This document shows, piece after piece, positions 1 to 7,605 of a DNA stretch of 64,000 nucleotides (its first letter is position 1; every line of letters begins with the position of its first letter). The stretch comes from Pseudoduganella umbonata (lineage in GTDB: Bacteria; Pseudomonadota; Gammaproteobacteria; Burkholderiales; Burkholderiaceae_D), in contig NZ_JACHXS010000005.1 in the NCBI RefSeq assembly GCF_014192225.1, positions 248,001 through 312,000 on the forward strand. The letters run 5' to 3'. The translations under genes and the position numbers were made by a program. Under the pieces are notes generated by a model. That model ran no database searches. It worked only from the letters and a program-made list of their open reading frames with translations, and was not told the DNA's origin.

Positions 1-2
1 TG

Positions 3-1646
3 ATCGACAGCGAAGTGGCCAGGGCCGAAGGCGCGCTCCGGGTCGCCGCGAATTCCCGCGAGATCCTGACCGAGGATTTCGAAGGCCTGTACCGCCTGCT
101 GGCGGCGACCCGGACTTCGCCGTTGACCTGGACGATGGTCGCGGATTACTCGGGCAGTGGCGTCATCAACACACTGCTGCCCTATGGCGCGCCGCTGGCG
201 AAAAATACCGGCAAGTGGGCTGCCAATATCTACGATGGGCAGACCAGCCGGATAGGCGGCTATTTCATCGGCGCGAGTTCGAAACGCGGCGTGGTATCGG
301 TCAACGTTCCCGTTCCAGCGGCGGCCGGCAGGAAATATGTCGTCGTGCAGATCTTCGACCCGAACTACTTCAACAAGATCCTGCACCGCGATGCGCTGAA
401 GCCGGAATGGATCGTCGGCCTCTTCGATGCGAACGGAATCTCGATGGCACGCAACAAGGGCGCCGCGCAGTTCGTCGGCAAGCCGGTCCGTCCGGAACTG
501 TGGGAAGCCTCGCGCCGGCAGCCGAGCGGCATGCTGAAGAACACCACACGCGACGGCGTCCAGGTCTACAACATGTTCGTGCGTTCCAGCCTGACCGGCT
601 GGACCCTGGCAATCGGCGTGCCCGTCGAGGAGATCGAGTCGGCCGCGCGGCTGGTCACCTGGTATGCCGCCGCCGCGCTGCTGGCGATCCTGGGCGGCGC
701 GGTCAGCATCGCGGTCTTTTTCGCGCGCCGTATCGACCGGGCATTCGAGGGCGCGACTTCGGCGGCCCAGGCATTGGCCAGGGGCACGGTGGTCACGGTC
801 GCCCCTTCGGGCCTGCAGGAAGTGGATGCGCTGCTGCACGTGCTGCACGGCAGCGGCCTGGCGCTTGCACGTGAAAGCGCGGCGCGCGCCGCACTGGAGG
901 AGGAGCGCGAACGGCTGCTCGCCATGGAACGGTCGGCACGCCAGCGTGCCGAGGCGCAGGACCATGCCAAGGACAACTTCATTTCCATGCTGAGCCACGA
1001 GCTGCGCAATCCACTGGCGGCGATCACCAACGGCATTGCCGTGGGCCGCATGCCGGCCATGCCGGAACCGAACCGCGAAAAGGCCTGGAACATCGTCCAT
1101 CGCCAGCTCGCCCACCTGACCCACATGGTGGGCGACCTGCTCGACGTACGGCGCGTCCTGTCGGGCAAGGTGACGTTGCAGACAGAGCGCGTCAACGTCG
1201 GCGAACTGGTGAAATTCTGCTGCGATTCGAAGCGCGTGTCGAATGCCAAGGAGCACGAATGGGCGGTCTCCGTCGTCGATGCCCATGTGATCGGCGATGC
1301 CAACCGGCTCGCGCAAATCGTCGACAACATCCTGGCCAATGCCATCAAGTACACCCCGGATGGCGGAAAGATCGCGGTGCGCACCTGCTGCGCCGGAGGC
1401 ACGATCGTCATCGAGGTAGCCGATACGGGCGTGGGCATCGCGCCGGAAGTGCTGCCGACGATCTTCGATTCGCTCGTGCAGGGGCCGACCACCATCGACC
1501 GCTCCCAGGGCGGCCTCGGGCTCGGGCTATCCATCGCGCGGGGCCTGGTGCTGATGCATGGCGGAACGATCGACGCCGCCAGCGACGGCCCTGGCGAAGG
1601 CAGCACGTTTACCGTCCGCCTGCCGCAGGATGCCGGGGATCGATGA
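3..1646 (+). CDS. Sensor histidine kinase, 5' end outside the window
   Basis: Membrane histidine kinase, truncated by the window edge: the frame is open from base 3, and the GTG at 15 is only the first start-like codon. Numbering from that GTG, residues about 35-205 form an extracytoplasmic Cache-like sensing domain, residues 214-236 a membrane helix, and a charged coiled coil follows. The HisKA motif SHELRNPLAAI carries the phospho-accepting His near residue 328. The ATPase part has the N box (NAIKYTPDGG, about 436) and the G boxes DTGVGI and GGLGLGLSIA. No receiver domain is present. Its stop overlaps the next kinase gene (ATGA), so the two are translationally coupled. Ligand and response regulator are not visible; the regulator may lie to the left. 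Confidence 0.9.
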   Translation: MDSEVARAEGALRVAANSREILTEDFEGLYRLLAATRTSPLTWTMVADYSGSGVINTLLPYGAPLAKNTGKWAANIYDGQTSRIGGYFIGASSKRGVVSVNVPVPAAAGRKYVVVQIFDPNYFNKILHRDALKPEWIVGLFDANGISMARNKGAAQFVGKPVRPELWEASRRQPSGMLKNTTRDGVQVYNMFVRSSLTGWTLAIGVPVEEIESAARLVTWYAAAALLAILGGAVSIAVFFARRIDRAFEGATSAAQALARGTVVTVAPSGLQEVDALLHVLHGSGLALARESAARAALEEERERLLAMERSARQRAEAQDHAKDNFISMLSHELRNPLAAITNGIAVGRMPAMPEPNREKAWNIVHRQLAHLTHMVGDLLDVRRVLSGKVTLQTERVNVGELVKFCCDSKRVSNAKEHEWAVSVVDAHVIGDANRLAQIVDNILANAIKYTPDGGKIAVRTCCAGGTIVIEVADTGVGIAPEVLPTIFDSLVQGPTTIDRSQGGLGLGLSIARGLVLMHGGTIDAASDGPGEGSTFTVRLPQDAGDR

Positions 1647-4600
1647 TCTTTCGCATCGCCGGGATCCTGCTGTTTGTTTCGATGGCCTGCCGGGGGTTGG
1701 CCTGCGCCGCGGTACCGGCACCCGCTGGTCAAGCTACGGCGGTTCAGGCATCCGCGGGCCAGGCCGGATTACTCACCGACTACACCCACACCGCCTGGAC
1801 CGATCTGGATGGCGCGCCGGTGGGCGTCACGAAATTCGCCCAGGGCCCGGACGGCTGGCTGTGGATCGGTACCCCGACCGGCCTGTACCGCTACGACGGC
1901 GTGCAGTTCGAACGCACCGACACCGTGTACGGACACGCTCTCCAGTCCAGCAACATCATGGCGCTGACCACCACGCCGGATGGCGCCCTGTGGGTCGGCT
2001 ACCGGGTCGGCGGCATTTCCGTGTTCAGCAAGGAAGGCACGCATACGTACATGGAGAACGACGGCGTGCAGCCGGCCGGCGTGATGCACCTGGAAGCGGC
2101 GCCGGACGGCGCGATCTGGGCAGCGATGCGCGATGGCGTGGCCGTACTGCCGCCGGGCGGCAAGCGCTTCCGTTACCTGAAGGACGAAGCCGGCCTGCCC
2201 GCCCGCGGCGTGTTCCAGGTGCTGTTCGCGCGCGACGGCACGACCTGGATCGGGACCAACTCGGGGGCGTATTTCCGCCGGCCGGGCGAAACCCGCTTCA
2301 CGCAAGCGTGGCCGCGCAAGACGCTCGTCTGGCTGGCCGAAGCGCCGGACGGCACGCTGTGGGGCAACGATTTCGAACACGGCTATCACCGGGTGCATAC
2401 CGCGCCGCCCGCCGGCCCGGCGGCCAGGCCTGAGCTCGCCGGTGTCGGCATGTATTTCGACCGGCAGGGGACGATGTGGATGCTGCATACCGACAGCCTG
2501 GAGCGCAAGCTGCCGCAGGATGGCGCAGGCCGGCCGGACCAGTTCCTGTCGCCGCTGAACGGCATCAGCGGCGCCATCCTGGGCGCGATCTTCCAGGACC
2601 GCGAAGGCAACCTGTGGATCGGCACCTCGCGCGGCATCGACCGGCTGCGGCCGAACCGGCTGCACACCGTACCGGTCGCCACGCAGCTCGAGTATCCAGC
2701 GCTGGTGGCCGGACCATCCGGCGACATGTGGGTCGGCGACTACGCCCGCGACCTGTGGCGCTACGGCCCCGGCGGGCGCATCGCACGCGAAGTGCCGGGC
2801 GCCCTGACGGCCAGCTACACGGCACCCGATGGCGTGATGTGGCTGGGCGGGATGGAGGGCATCGTGCGGCGCGCCCCGGATGGCACGCTGGCGACGATTC
2901 CGTACCCGGGCGGCCTGAAGACATATCGGGTCCATGCCATGCAGCAGGATCGCGACGGCGCACTGTGGGCGTCCTTCAACACCGGCGACGGCGTCTACAA
3001 GCTCGTCGCGGACAACTGGATAAAGTCGGGCGTCTTGCCGGGCATTCCCGGGCTGCTCACCACATCGATGGCCCGCGATGGCGAAGGCGCGTTATGGATG
3101 GCGCAACAGCGCAGCCAGGTTACCGTCGTCAACGGCGGCACGGTACGCACGCTCGGCCCCGCCCAGGGCCTGGCCCTGGGCACCGTCCTGTATCTCTGCT
3201 TCGACGGCAAGGCCGGCGCCGGCGCGGTATGGGCAGGCGGGGAATACGGCGTCGCCCTGTATCGCAACGGCCGCTTCATCGCCCTGCACGGCGCGCGCGA
3301 CGAACGTTTCAGGGGCGTGTCGGGCATCGTCCGGCTGCCGGACGGCGACCTGTGGCTGCACGGCGCCGACGGCCTGTACCGCATCGCCGCCACCGAACTG
3401 GACGCGTGGCTGAACAGCGGACGTGCCGTGGACTTCGAGCGTTTCGATGCGCGCGACGGCATGCAGGGCCATGCGGCGCAACTGCGCCCGGTACCGTCGC
3501 TGCGGCGTTCGCGCGACGGCCTGCTCTGGTATGCCACCACGGGCTCGGTGGGCACCATCGACCCGGCCGGCATCCCGCGCAACCGGCTGGCGCCGCCGGT
3601 CGACATCACCGCCATCCTCGCCGACGGCGTGCGCCATGCCATCGCCGGACCGGCGCTGCGCCTGCCGCAGGGCACCCGCAGCCTGCAGGTCGACTTCACC
3701 GCGCTTTCCCTGTCGATCCCGGAACGGGTGCGCCTGCGCTACCGGCTGGTCGGGCTGGACCGCGCGTGGCAGGAGACCAGCGGGCAGGCCGGACGCCGCC
3801 AGGCAAACTACACCAACCTGGCGCCGGGCCATTACCGCTTCGAAGTCATCGCCGCCAACGAGGATGGCCTGTGGAACACGGAAGGCGCCGCGCTGGACAT
3901 CGGCATTCCGCCCACGTTCGTGCAAAGCGCCTGGTTCAAGCTGCTGCTGGCGGCGGCCGGCCTGCTGCTGCTGTACGCCGCCTACGCCTTGCGGATCCGC
4001 TACCTCACGCGGCGCATGCGGGAGCGCCTGCACGAACGCCTGGCCGAGCGCACGCGCATCGCGCGCACCCTGCACGACACGCTGCTGCAAAGCATGCAAT
4101 CGCTGCTGCTGTCGTTCGACGCGCACAGCCGCTACCTGAAGGAAGGCTCGCTGGAACGCACGCGCCTGGACCAGACGCTGGACCTGGCCGAGCGGCTGCT
4201 TGTCGAAGGGCGCGACCAGATCATGGAATTGCGCGAGACGGCCGCGCCGGAAGTGCTGGAACTGACGCTCGGCCGGTATGGCAAGGGCCTGGCCGATCAC
4301 GGAACGCACGCCTTCGACATGCACGTGACCGGCACGCCGCGGCAACTGCGGCCGGACGTGCACGAGGAAATCTACGCCATCGCACGCGAGGCGCTGTTCA
4401 ACGCATCGCGCTATGCGGATGCCACCCGGATCGAGCTCGGCCTGGATTACGGCAGCCGCTCGTTCGCCGTGCGCATCCGCGACAACGGCCGCGGCCTGGC
4501 CGAATCCGTCGCCGCGGCGGGCGGCCGGCCCGGCCACTGGGGGCTGGTGGGCATGCGCGAGCGCGCCGCCAGCATCGGCGCCACGCTCGATATCGACAGC

Positions 4601-4657
4601 AAGCCGGGTGCCGGCACGGACATCACGGTGACGCTGCCGGCCCGCAAGGCTTACTGA
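1643..4657 (+). CDS. Two-component propeller sensor histidine kinase
   Basis: A 1004-residue kinase of the hybrid-like propeller type. The ATG at 1643 was chosen because it starts a good signal peptide (MIFRIAGILLFVSMACRG) and overlaps the previous stop; the frame stays open further upstream but that is antisense-like noise. Many repeats of the type DGxLWxGT/DGAxWxA (residues about 50-660) are Reg_prop beta-propeller blades, followed by a Y_Y_Y domain (about 690-755) and one membrane helix (about 763-785). The kinase core is HisKA_3/NarX-like: RIARTLHDTLLQ with His811, then an HATPase domain with NASRYADAT and DNGRGL. Such proteins sense periplasmic, often carbohydrate, ligands and normally phosphorylate a LuxR-type regulator, which is not in the window. 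Confidence 0.9.
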   Translation: MIFRIAGILLFVSMACRGLACAAVPAPAGQATAVQASAGQAGLLTDYTHTAWTDLDGAPVGVTKFAQGPDGWLWIGTPTGLYRYDGVQFERTDTVYGHALQSSNIMALTTTPDGALWVGYRVGGISVFSKEGTHTYMENDGVQPAGVMHLEAAPDGAIWAAMRDGVAVLPPGGKRFRYLKDEAGLPARGVFQVLFARDGTTWIGTNSGAYFRRPGETRFTQAWPRKTLVWLAEAPDGTLWGNDFEHGYHRVHTAPPAGPAARPELAGVGMYFDRQGTMWMLHTDSLERKLPQDGAGRPDQFLSPLNGISGAILGAIFQDREGNLWIGTSRGIDRLRPNRLHTVPVATQLEYPALVAGPSGDMWVGDYARDLWRYGPGGRIAREVPGALTASYTAPDGVMWLGGMEGIVRRAPDGTLATIPYPGGLKTYRVHAMQQDRDGALWASFNTGDGVYKLVADNWIKSGVLPGIPGLLTTSMARDGEGALWMAQQRSQVTVVNGGTVRTLGPAQGLALGTVLYLCFDGKAGAGAVWAGGEYGVALYRNGRFIALHGARDERFRGVSGIVRLPDGDLWLHGADGLYRIAATELDAWLNSGRAVDFERFDARDGMQGHAAQLRPVPSLRRSRDGLLWYATTGSVGTIDPAGIPRNRLAPPVDITAILADGVRHAIAGPALRLPQGTRSLQVDFTALSLSIPERVRLRYRLVGLDRAWQETSGQAGRRQANYTNLAPGHYRFEVIAANEDGLWNTEGAALDIGIPPTFVQSAWFKLLLAAAGLLLLYAAYALRIRYLTRRMRERLHERLAERTRIARTLHDTLLQSMQSLLLSFDAHSRYLKEGSLERTRLDQTLDLAERLLVEGRDQIMELRETAAPEVLELTLGRYGKGLADHGTHAFDMHVTGTPRQLRPDVHEEIYAIAREALFNASRYADATRIELGLDYGSRSFAVRIRDNGRGLAESVAAAGGRPGHWGLVGMRERAASIGATLDIDSKPGAGTDITVTLPARKAY

Positions 4658-4760
4658 ACGGCCCGGCCGCATGGCCGAAAGCACACTCTTAACCTTTTCA
4701 TAAGCTGCTTTTGTAAGCATTATTAACAGGCGTTGCCGGTCGCGACGGTGCGCAGCACTA

Positions 4761-4766
4761 TATAAT
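4761..4766 (+). promoter_or_regulatory. Candidate -10 element for diaA
   Basis: TATAAT, a perfect sigma-70 -10 hexamer, lies 9 bases before the diaA ATG. No convincing -35 box is seen at 16-18 bp spacing. A start site 6-7 bases downstream would leave almost no leader. Confidence 0.4.
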
Positions 4767-4775
4767 TTCAAGACT

Positions 4776-5372
4776 ATGACGAACCAACGCATCCTCTCGC
4801 ACTTCCACGAAAGTGCCGAAACCAAGATCCAGTCCGCCACCGTGCTCGCGCAACCGCTGGCGCAGGCGATCGAACTGATGTTCTCAGCCCTTTCCAACGG
4901 CAACAAGATTCTCGCCTGCGGCAACGGCGGCTCGGCTGCCGACTCCCAGCATTTCGCGGCGGAGCTGGTGGGCCGTTTCGAGCGCGAGCGCTTTCCGCTG
5001 CCCGCGCTGGCACTGACCACCGATACGTCGCTGCTGACGGCGGTGGCGAACGATTACAGCTATCGCGAAATCTTCAGCAAGCAGGTGCAGGCGTTCGGCC
5101 AGGCCGGCGATATCCTGCTGGCCATCTCCACGTCCGGCAATTCGGCCAACGTGATGGCCGCGATCGAAGCGGCGCTGGAGCGTGAGATGCGCGTGGTGGC
5201 GCTGACCGGCAAGGGCGGCGGCGCCATCGGCAAGATGCTGACCGATGCCGACGTGCACATCTGCGTCCCCGCCGAACGCACGGCCCGTATCCAGGAAGTA
5301 CACCTGACGTGTATCCATTGCATTTGCGACGGCATCGATGTCGCCCTGTTCGGAGGAGATGTGCATGAGTAA
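4776..5372 (+). CDS. diaA: SIS-domain protein DiaA (GmhA-like)
   Basis: A 198-residue single SIS domain protein. The motif GNGGSAADSQHFAAELVGRF (about 47-66) and LAISTSGNSANV are the sugar-phosphate binding loops shared by GmhA (sedoheptulose-7-phosphate isomerase) and DiaA (DnaA-binding initiator-associating protein). Gene order decides for DiaA: the next gene is a BON-domain lipoprotein, as in the diaA-dolP (yraO-yraP) pair of other proteobacteria. In E. coli DiaA is a tetramer that promotes DnaA assembly at oriC. The start aligns with E. coli DiaA but has no clear Shine-Dalgarno sequence. A role as GmhA in LPS heptose synthesis cannot be excluded from sequence alone. Confidence 0.85.
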   Translation: MTNQRILSHFHESAETKIQSATVLAQPLAQAIELMFSALSNGNKILACGNGGSAADSQHFAAELVGRFERERFPLPALALTTDTSLLTAVANDYSYREIFSKQVQAFGQAGDILLAISTSGNSANVMAAIEAALEREMRVVALTGKGGGAIGKMLTDADVHICVPAERTARIQEVHLTCIHCICDGIDVALFGGDVHE

Positions 5373-6015
5373 TGCCTTGCTGAGCCGTCTGCAGCGCCCG
5401 GTCGCGATCGCCCTGCTGGGTGGCGTGTTGATGAGCAGCCTGTCGGGCTGCGTCGGCCTGGTGGTCGGCGGTGCCGTCGCCGGCACGATGGCGGCGTCGG
5501 ACCGCCGCACGTTCGGCGCGCAAACCGAAGACAAGACCATTGGGGTCAAGGCCAGCACGCGGCTGCGCAATATCCTCGACGATACCGGCCATGTGAACGT
5601 CAATGCCTTCAACCGCAAGGTGCTGATCACCGGCGAAGTGCCCGACCAGGCGAAGAAGGATGCCGTCGAGCGCGAAGTGAAGGCCATCGAAGGCGTGCAG
5701 TCGGTCACCAACGAGCTGGCGATCGCCGGCCCGGCCAGCTACACGTCGCGCTCGAACGACGCGCTGCTGACCACGAAGGTGAAGGCCAGCCTGGTCGACG
5801 CAAAGGACATTTCCGCCAATTCGTTCAAGGTGATCACCGAGCGCGGCGAGGTATACCTGATGGGCCGCGTAACGCAGTTCGAGGCCAACCGCGCCACCGA
5901 AATCGCCCGCGGCGTCAGCGGCGTGACGAAAGTGGTGCGCGTGTTCGAATACATCTCGGAAGAAGAGTACAAGCAGTACCAGACCACGCCGGCCCCGGCG
6001 CAGGCATCGAACTAA
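5365..6015 (+). CDS. dolP: BON-domain outer-membrane lipoprotein, DolP-like
   Basis: A 216-residue lipoprotein. The ATG at 5365 was chosen: GGAGGA lies 7 bases upstream, and the start overlaps the diaA stop by 8 bases. A signal peptide ends in a lipobox (SLSGC, lipidated Cys29). Two BON domains follow (about 67-130 and 145-205), recognised by INxFNRKVLITGEV-like strands, KDAVEREVKAIEGVQSV and ITERGEVYLMGRV. DolP supports outer-membrane integrity and binds anionic phospholipid at division sites in E. coli. Coupling with diaA supports the assignment. Confidence 0.88.
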   Translation: MSNALLSRLQRPVAIALLGGVLMSSLSGCVGLVVGGAVAGTMAASDRRTFGAQTEDKTIGVKASTRLRNILDDTGHVNVNAFNRKVLITGEVPDQAKKDAVEREVKAIEGVQSVTNELAIAGPASYTSRSNDALLTTKVKASLVDAKDISANSFKVITERGEVYLMGRVTQFEANRATEIARGVSGVTKVVRVFEYISEEEYKQYQTTPAPAQASN

Positions 6016-6040
6016 CGGCGCGAACTGACGGGCATCCAGC

Positions 6041-6553
6041 ATGAGCAGCTCTTCCAAAGCGTGGGTCAAGCCGGCGCTCGCGGCCGCCGTGATCGCCGGC
6101 CTGGGCTTCGCCGCCTACACGTCGCTGACCAGCGCGCCGGCCGCGCCGCAGGTCACGTTCACCGGCATCAAGGGTGAACGCATCACGCCGGCTGACCTGC
6201 GCGGCAAGGTGGTGATGGTCAATTTCTGGGCCACCTCGTGCGTCACCTGCGTGGCCGAAATGCCGGAAATGGTCGACACGTACAACAAGTTCAAGGGCCA
6301 GGGCCTGGAATTCATCGCCGTGGCGATGAAGTACGACCCGCCGAACTACGTGGTGAAATTCACCGAAACGCGGCAGCTGCCGTTCAAGGTCGCACTCGAC
6401 ATCACCGGCGAAGCCGCCAGGGCCTACGGCGACGTGTCGCTGACGCCGACCACCTTCGTCATCGGCAAGGATGGCAGGATCATCAAGCGCTACGTGGGCA
6501 AGCCGGAATTCGCCGCGCTGCACGAGCTGCTGGCGAAGGCGCTGAAGGGATAG
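6041..6553 (+). CDS. TlpA-like thioredoxin-family protein
   Basis: A 170-residue membrane-anchored thioredoxin-fold protein facing the periplasm. An N-terminal helix (residues about 9-28) acts as an anchor or uncleaved signal. The redox motif is CVTC inside NFWATSCVTCVAEMP (about 62-76), and the cis-proline loop is SLTPTTFVIGKDG. The family (TlpA/ResA/DsbE-like) reduces disulfides, for example in cytochrome c maturation, but the CVTC dipeptide does not fix a substrate. It follows dolP by 25 bases and is probably in the same operon. A strong hairpin terminator follows at once. Confidence 0.85.
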   Translation: MSSSSKAWVKPALAAAVIAGLGFAAYTSLTSAPAAPQVTFTGIKGERITPADLRGKVVMVNFWATSCVTCVAEMPEMVDTYNKFKGQGLEFIAVAMKYDPPNYVVKFTETRQLPFKVALDITGEAARAYGDVSLTPTTFVIGKDGRIIKRYVGKPEFAALHELLAKALKG

Positions 6554-6582
6554 AAAAAAGACGCCGCGGCGTCTTTTTTTTT
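6554..6582. terminator. Bidirectional intrinsic terminator
   Basis: An A-tract, a perfect GACGCC/GGCGTC stem and a run of nine T form a symmetrical terminator. It lies between the convergent tlpA-like gene and the crystallin-like gene and can serve both. Confidence 0.9.
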
Positions 6583-6584
6583 CA

Positions 6585-7286
6585 TCAGCGCAGGCGGCGC
6601 ACGGACGACGCCTGGTTGTTCAGCCCTTCGAGCGCCGGATAGCGGCCCGGCCCATAGACCAGGCAGCGGCCGCGGTAGTCGTCATGCTCGCAGACTTCCC
6701 ACTGGCCTTCGCGCACGATCAGCGAGCCTGCGCGGTCATTGAAATCCTTCGAGCGCAGGGAGCCCGTGTCTCCCCCCACGACGACGCGGTCTCCACCGAA
6801 ATTGCGGGCCGCATACAGCTCGACCGGCGGGCCGCGCCGCTCGTCGTTCCTGCGGTCGCGCCAGTCCTCCCTGCGCTCGTCGCGGTCGCGGCGGATGTCG
6901 TCCCGGTATTCACCCCGATCTTCGCCCCGACCTTCGCCCCAGTTTCCACCGCGGCCATCGCCGCGGTCGCGCCGGCGATCCACTTCCCGAACCGACGAGA
7001 TCTGGTCGTTGAAGCGGCCCAGCGTCGGGTACTCGCCCCTCTCCAGCACCAGGCAACGGCCGCCGAAGTCCTTGTGTTCGCACACTTCCCAGGCACCCGA
7101 ATGGACGACGACCGACGACGCGCGATCGTTGAAGCTGCGATGGACGAAGTTCGGGTCGGTGTCGCGCACGGTCACTTTCGGCCCGCGAAAATCGGCATCC
7201 GTATACAGCGATATCTCGCCGGCGGCGGCGTGGCCAGCGTGGATCATGGTTGCCAGCAAGGCTGCGGTGGCGAACAGGTGTTTCAT
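6585..7286 (-). CDS. Secreted beta/gamma-crystallin family protein
   Basis: A 233-residue exported protein. After a signal peptide (about 1-22) come two beta/gamma-crystallin Greek-key modules, about 23-105 and 155-233. Each has paired motifs such as EISLYTDADFRG, WEVCEHKDFGGRC and VELYAARNFGG, WEVCEHDDYRGRC. Both modules keep the same paired Cys and the SSVR ending, which points to internal duplication. The modules are joined by a roughly 50-residue linker rich in Arg, Asp and Gly. Microbial members often bind Ca2+ and act as stress or envelope proteins; the function here is unknown. The gene converges on the tlpA-like gene with a shared terminator. Confidence 0.82.
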   Translation of the reverse strand: MKHLFATAALLATMIHAGHAAAGEISLYTDADFRGPKVTVRDTDPNFVHRSFNDRASSVVVHSGAWEVCEHKDFGGRCLVLERGEYPTLGRFNDQISSVREVDRRRDRGDGRGGNWGEGRGEDRGEYRDDIRRDRDERREDWRDRRNDERRGPPVELYAARNFGGDRVVVGGDTGSLRSKDFNDRAGSLIVREGQWEVCEHDDYRGRCLVYGPGRYPALEGLNNQASSVRRLR

Positions 7287-7605
7287 AAATACTCCATCTG
7301 ATGCGTTATCCGGCGCGATGCGCGCACGGAACGTGGTTTGCTGATTTGTTCTTGGTCGTTCCCTGATTTATTCCATAACGCAACAGCACTGCGGACGGTG
7401 CACGCGCCAGCTGTAACAAATTCCTACGGCCCGTCCGGGCCGGCATGAACCGGTCACGCAACCGATGGCCCCTGGCCGCTCGTCCCATGCTTTTCGGCCC
7501 CTGTCACAGCGGCGATTTCACCGGCGGCACGCGTCCCTATACTCGGGCTCTCCCGACATGGCGGCACCGCGCCGCATGCGATACCAAACCTGGGACCTGG
7601 AACCG
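7287..7605. other. Intergenic region between divergent genes
   Basis: These 319 bases hold the promoters of the divergent crystallin-like and receptor genes. No operator or RNA gene was recognised. An alternative in-frame ATG for the receptor lies at 7576. Confidence 0.5.

Noticed and set aside
3092..5020. Long minus-strand open frame of 642 codons
   Set aside because: It lies wholly across the propeller kinase and diaA, has no recognisable domain and shows the Arg/Ala/Gln-rich bias of antisense frames in GC-rich DNA.
4776..5372. GmhA as first choice for the SIS protein
   Set aside because: The motifs do not separate GmhA from DiaA, but the following BON lipoprotein gene and lack of LPS genes favour DiaA.
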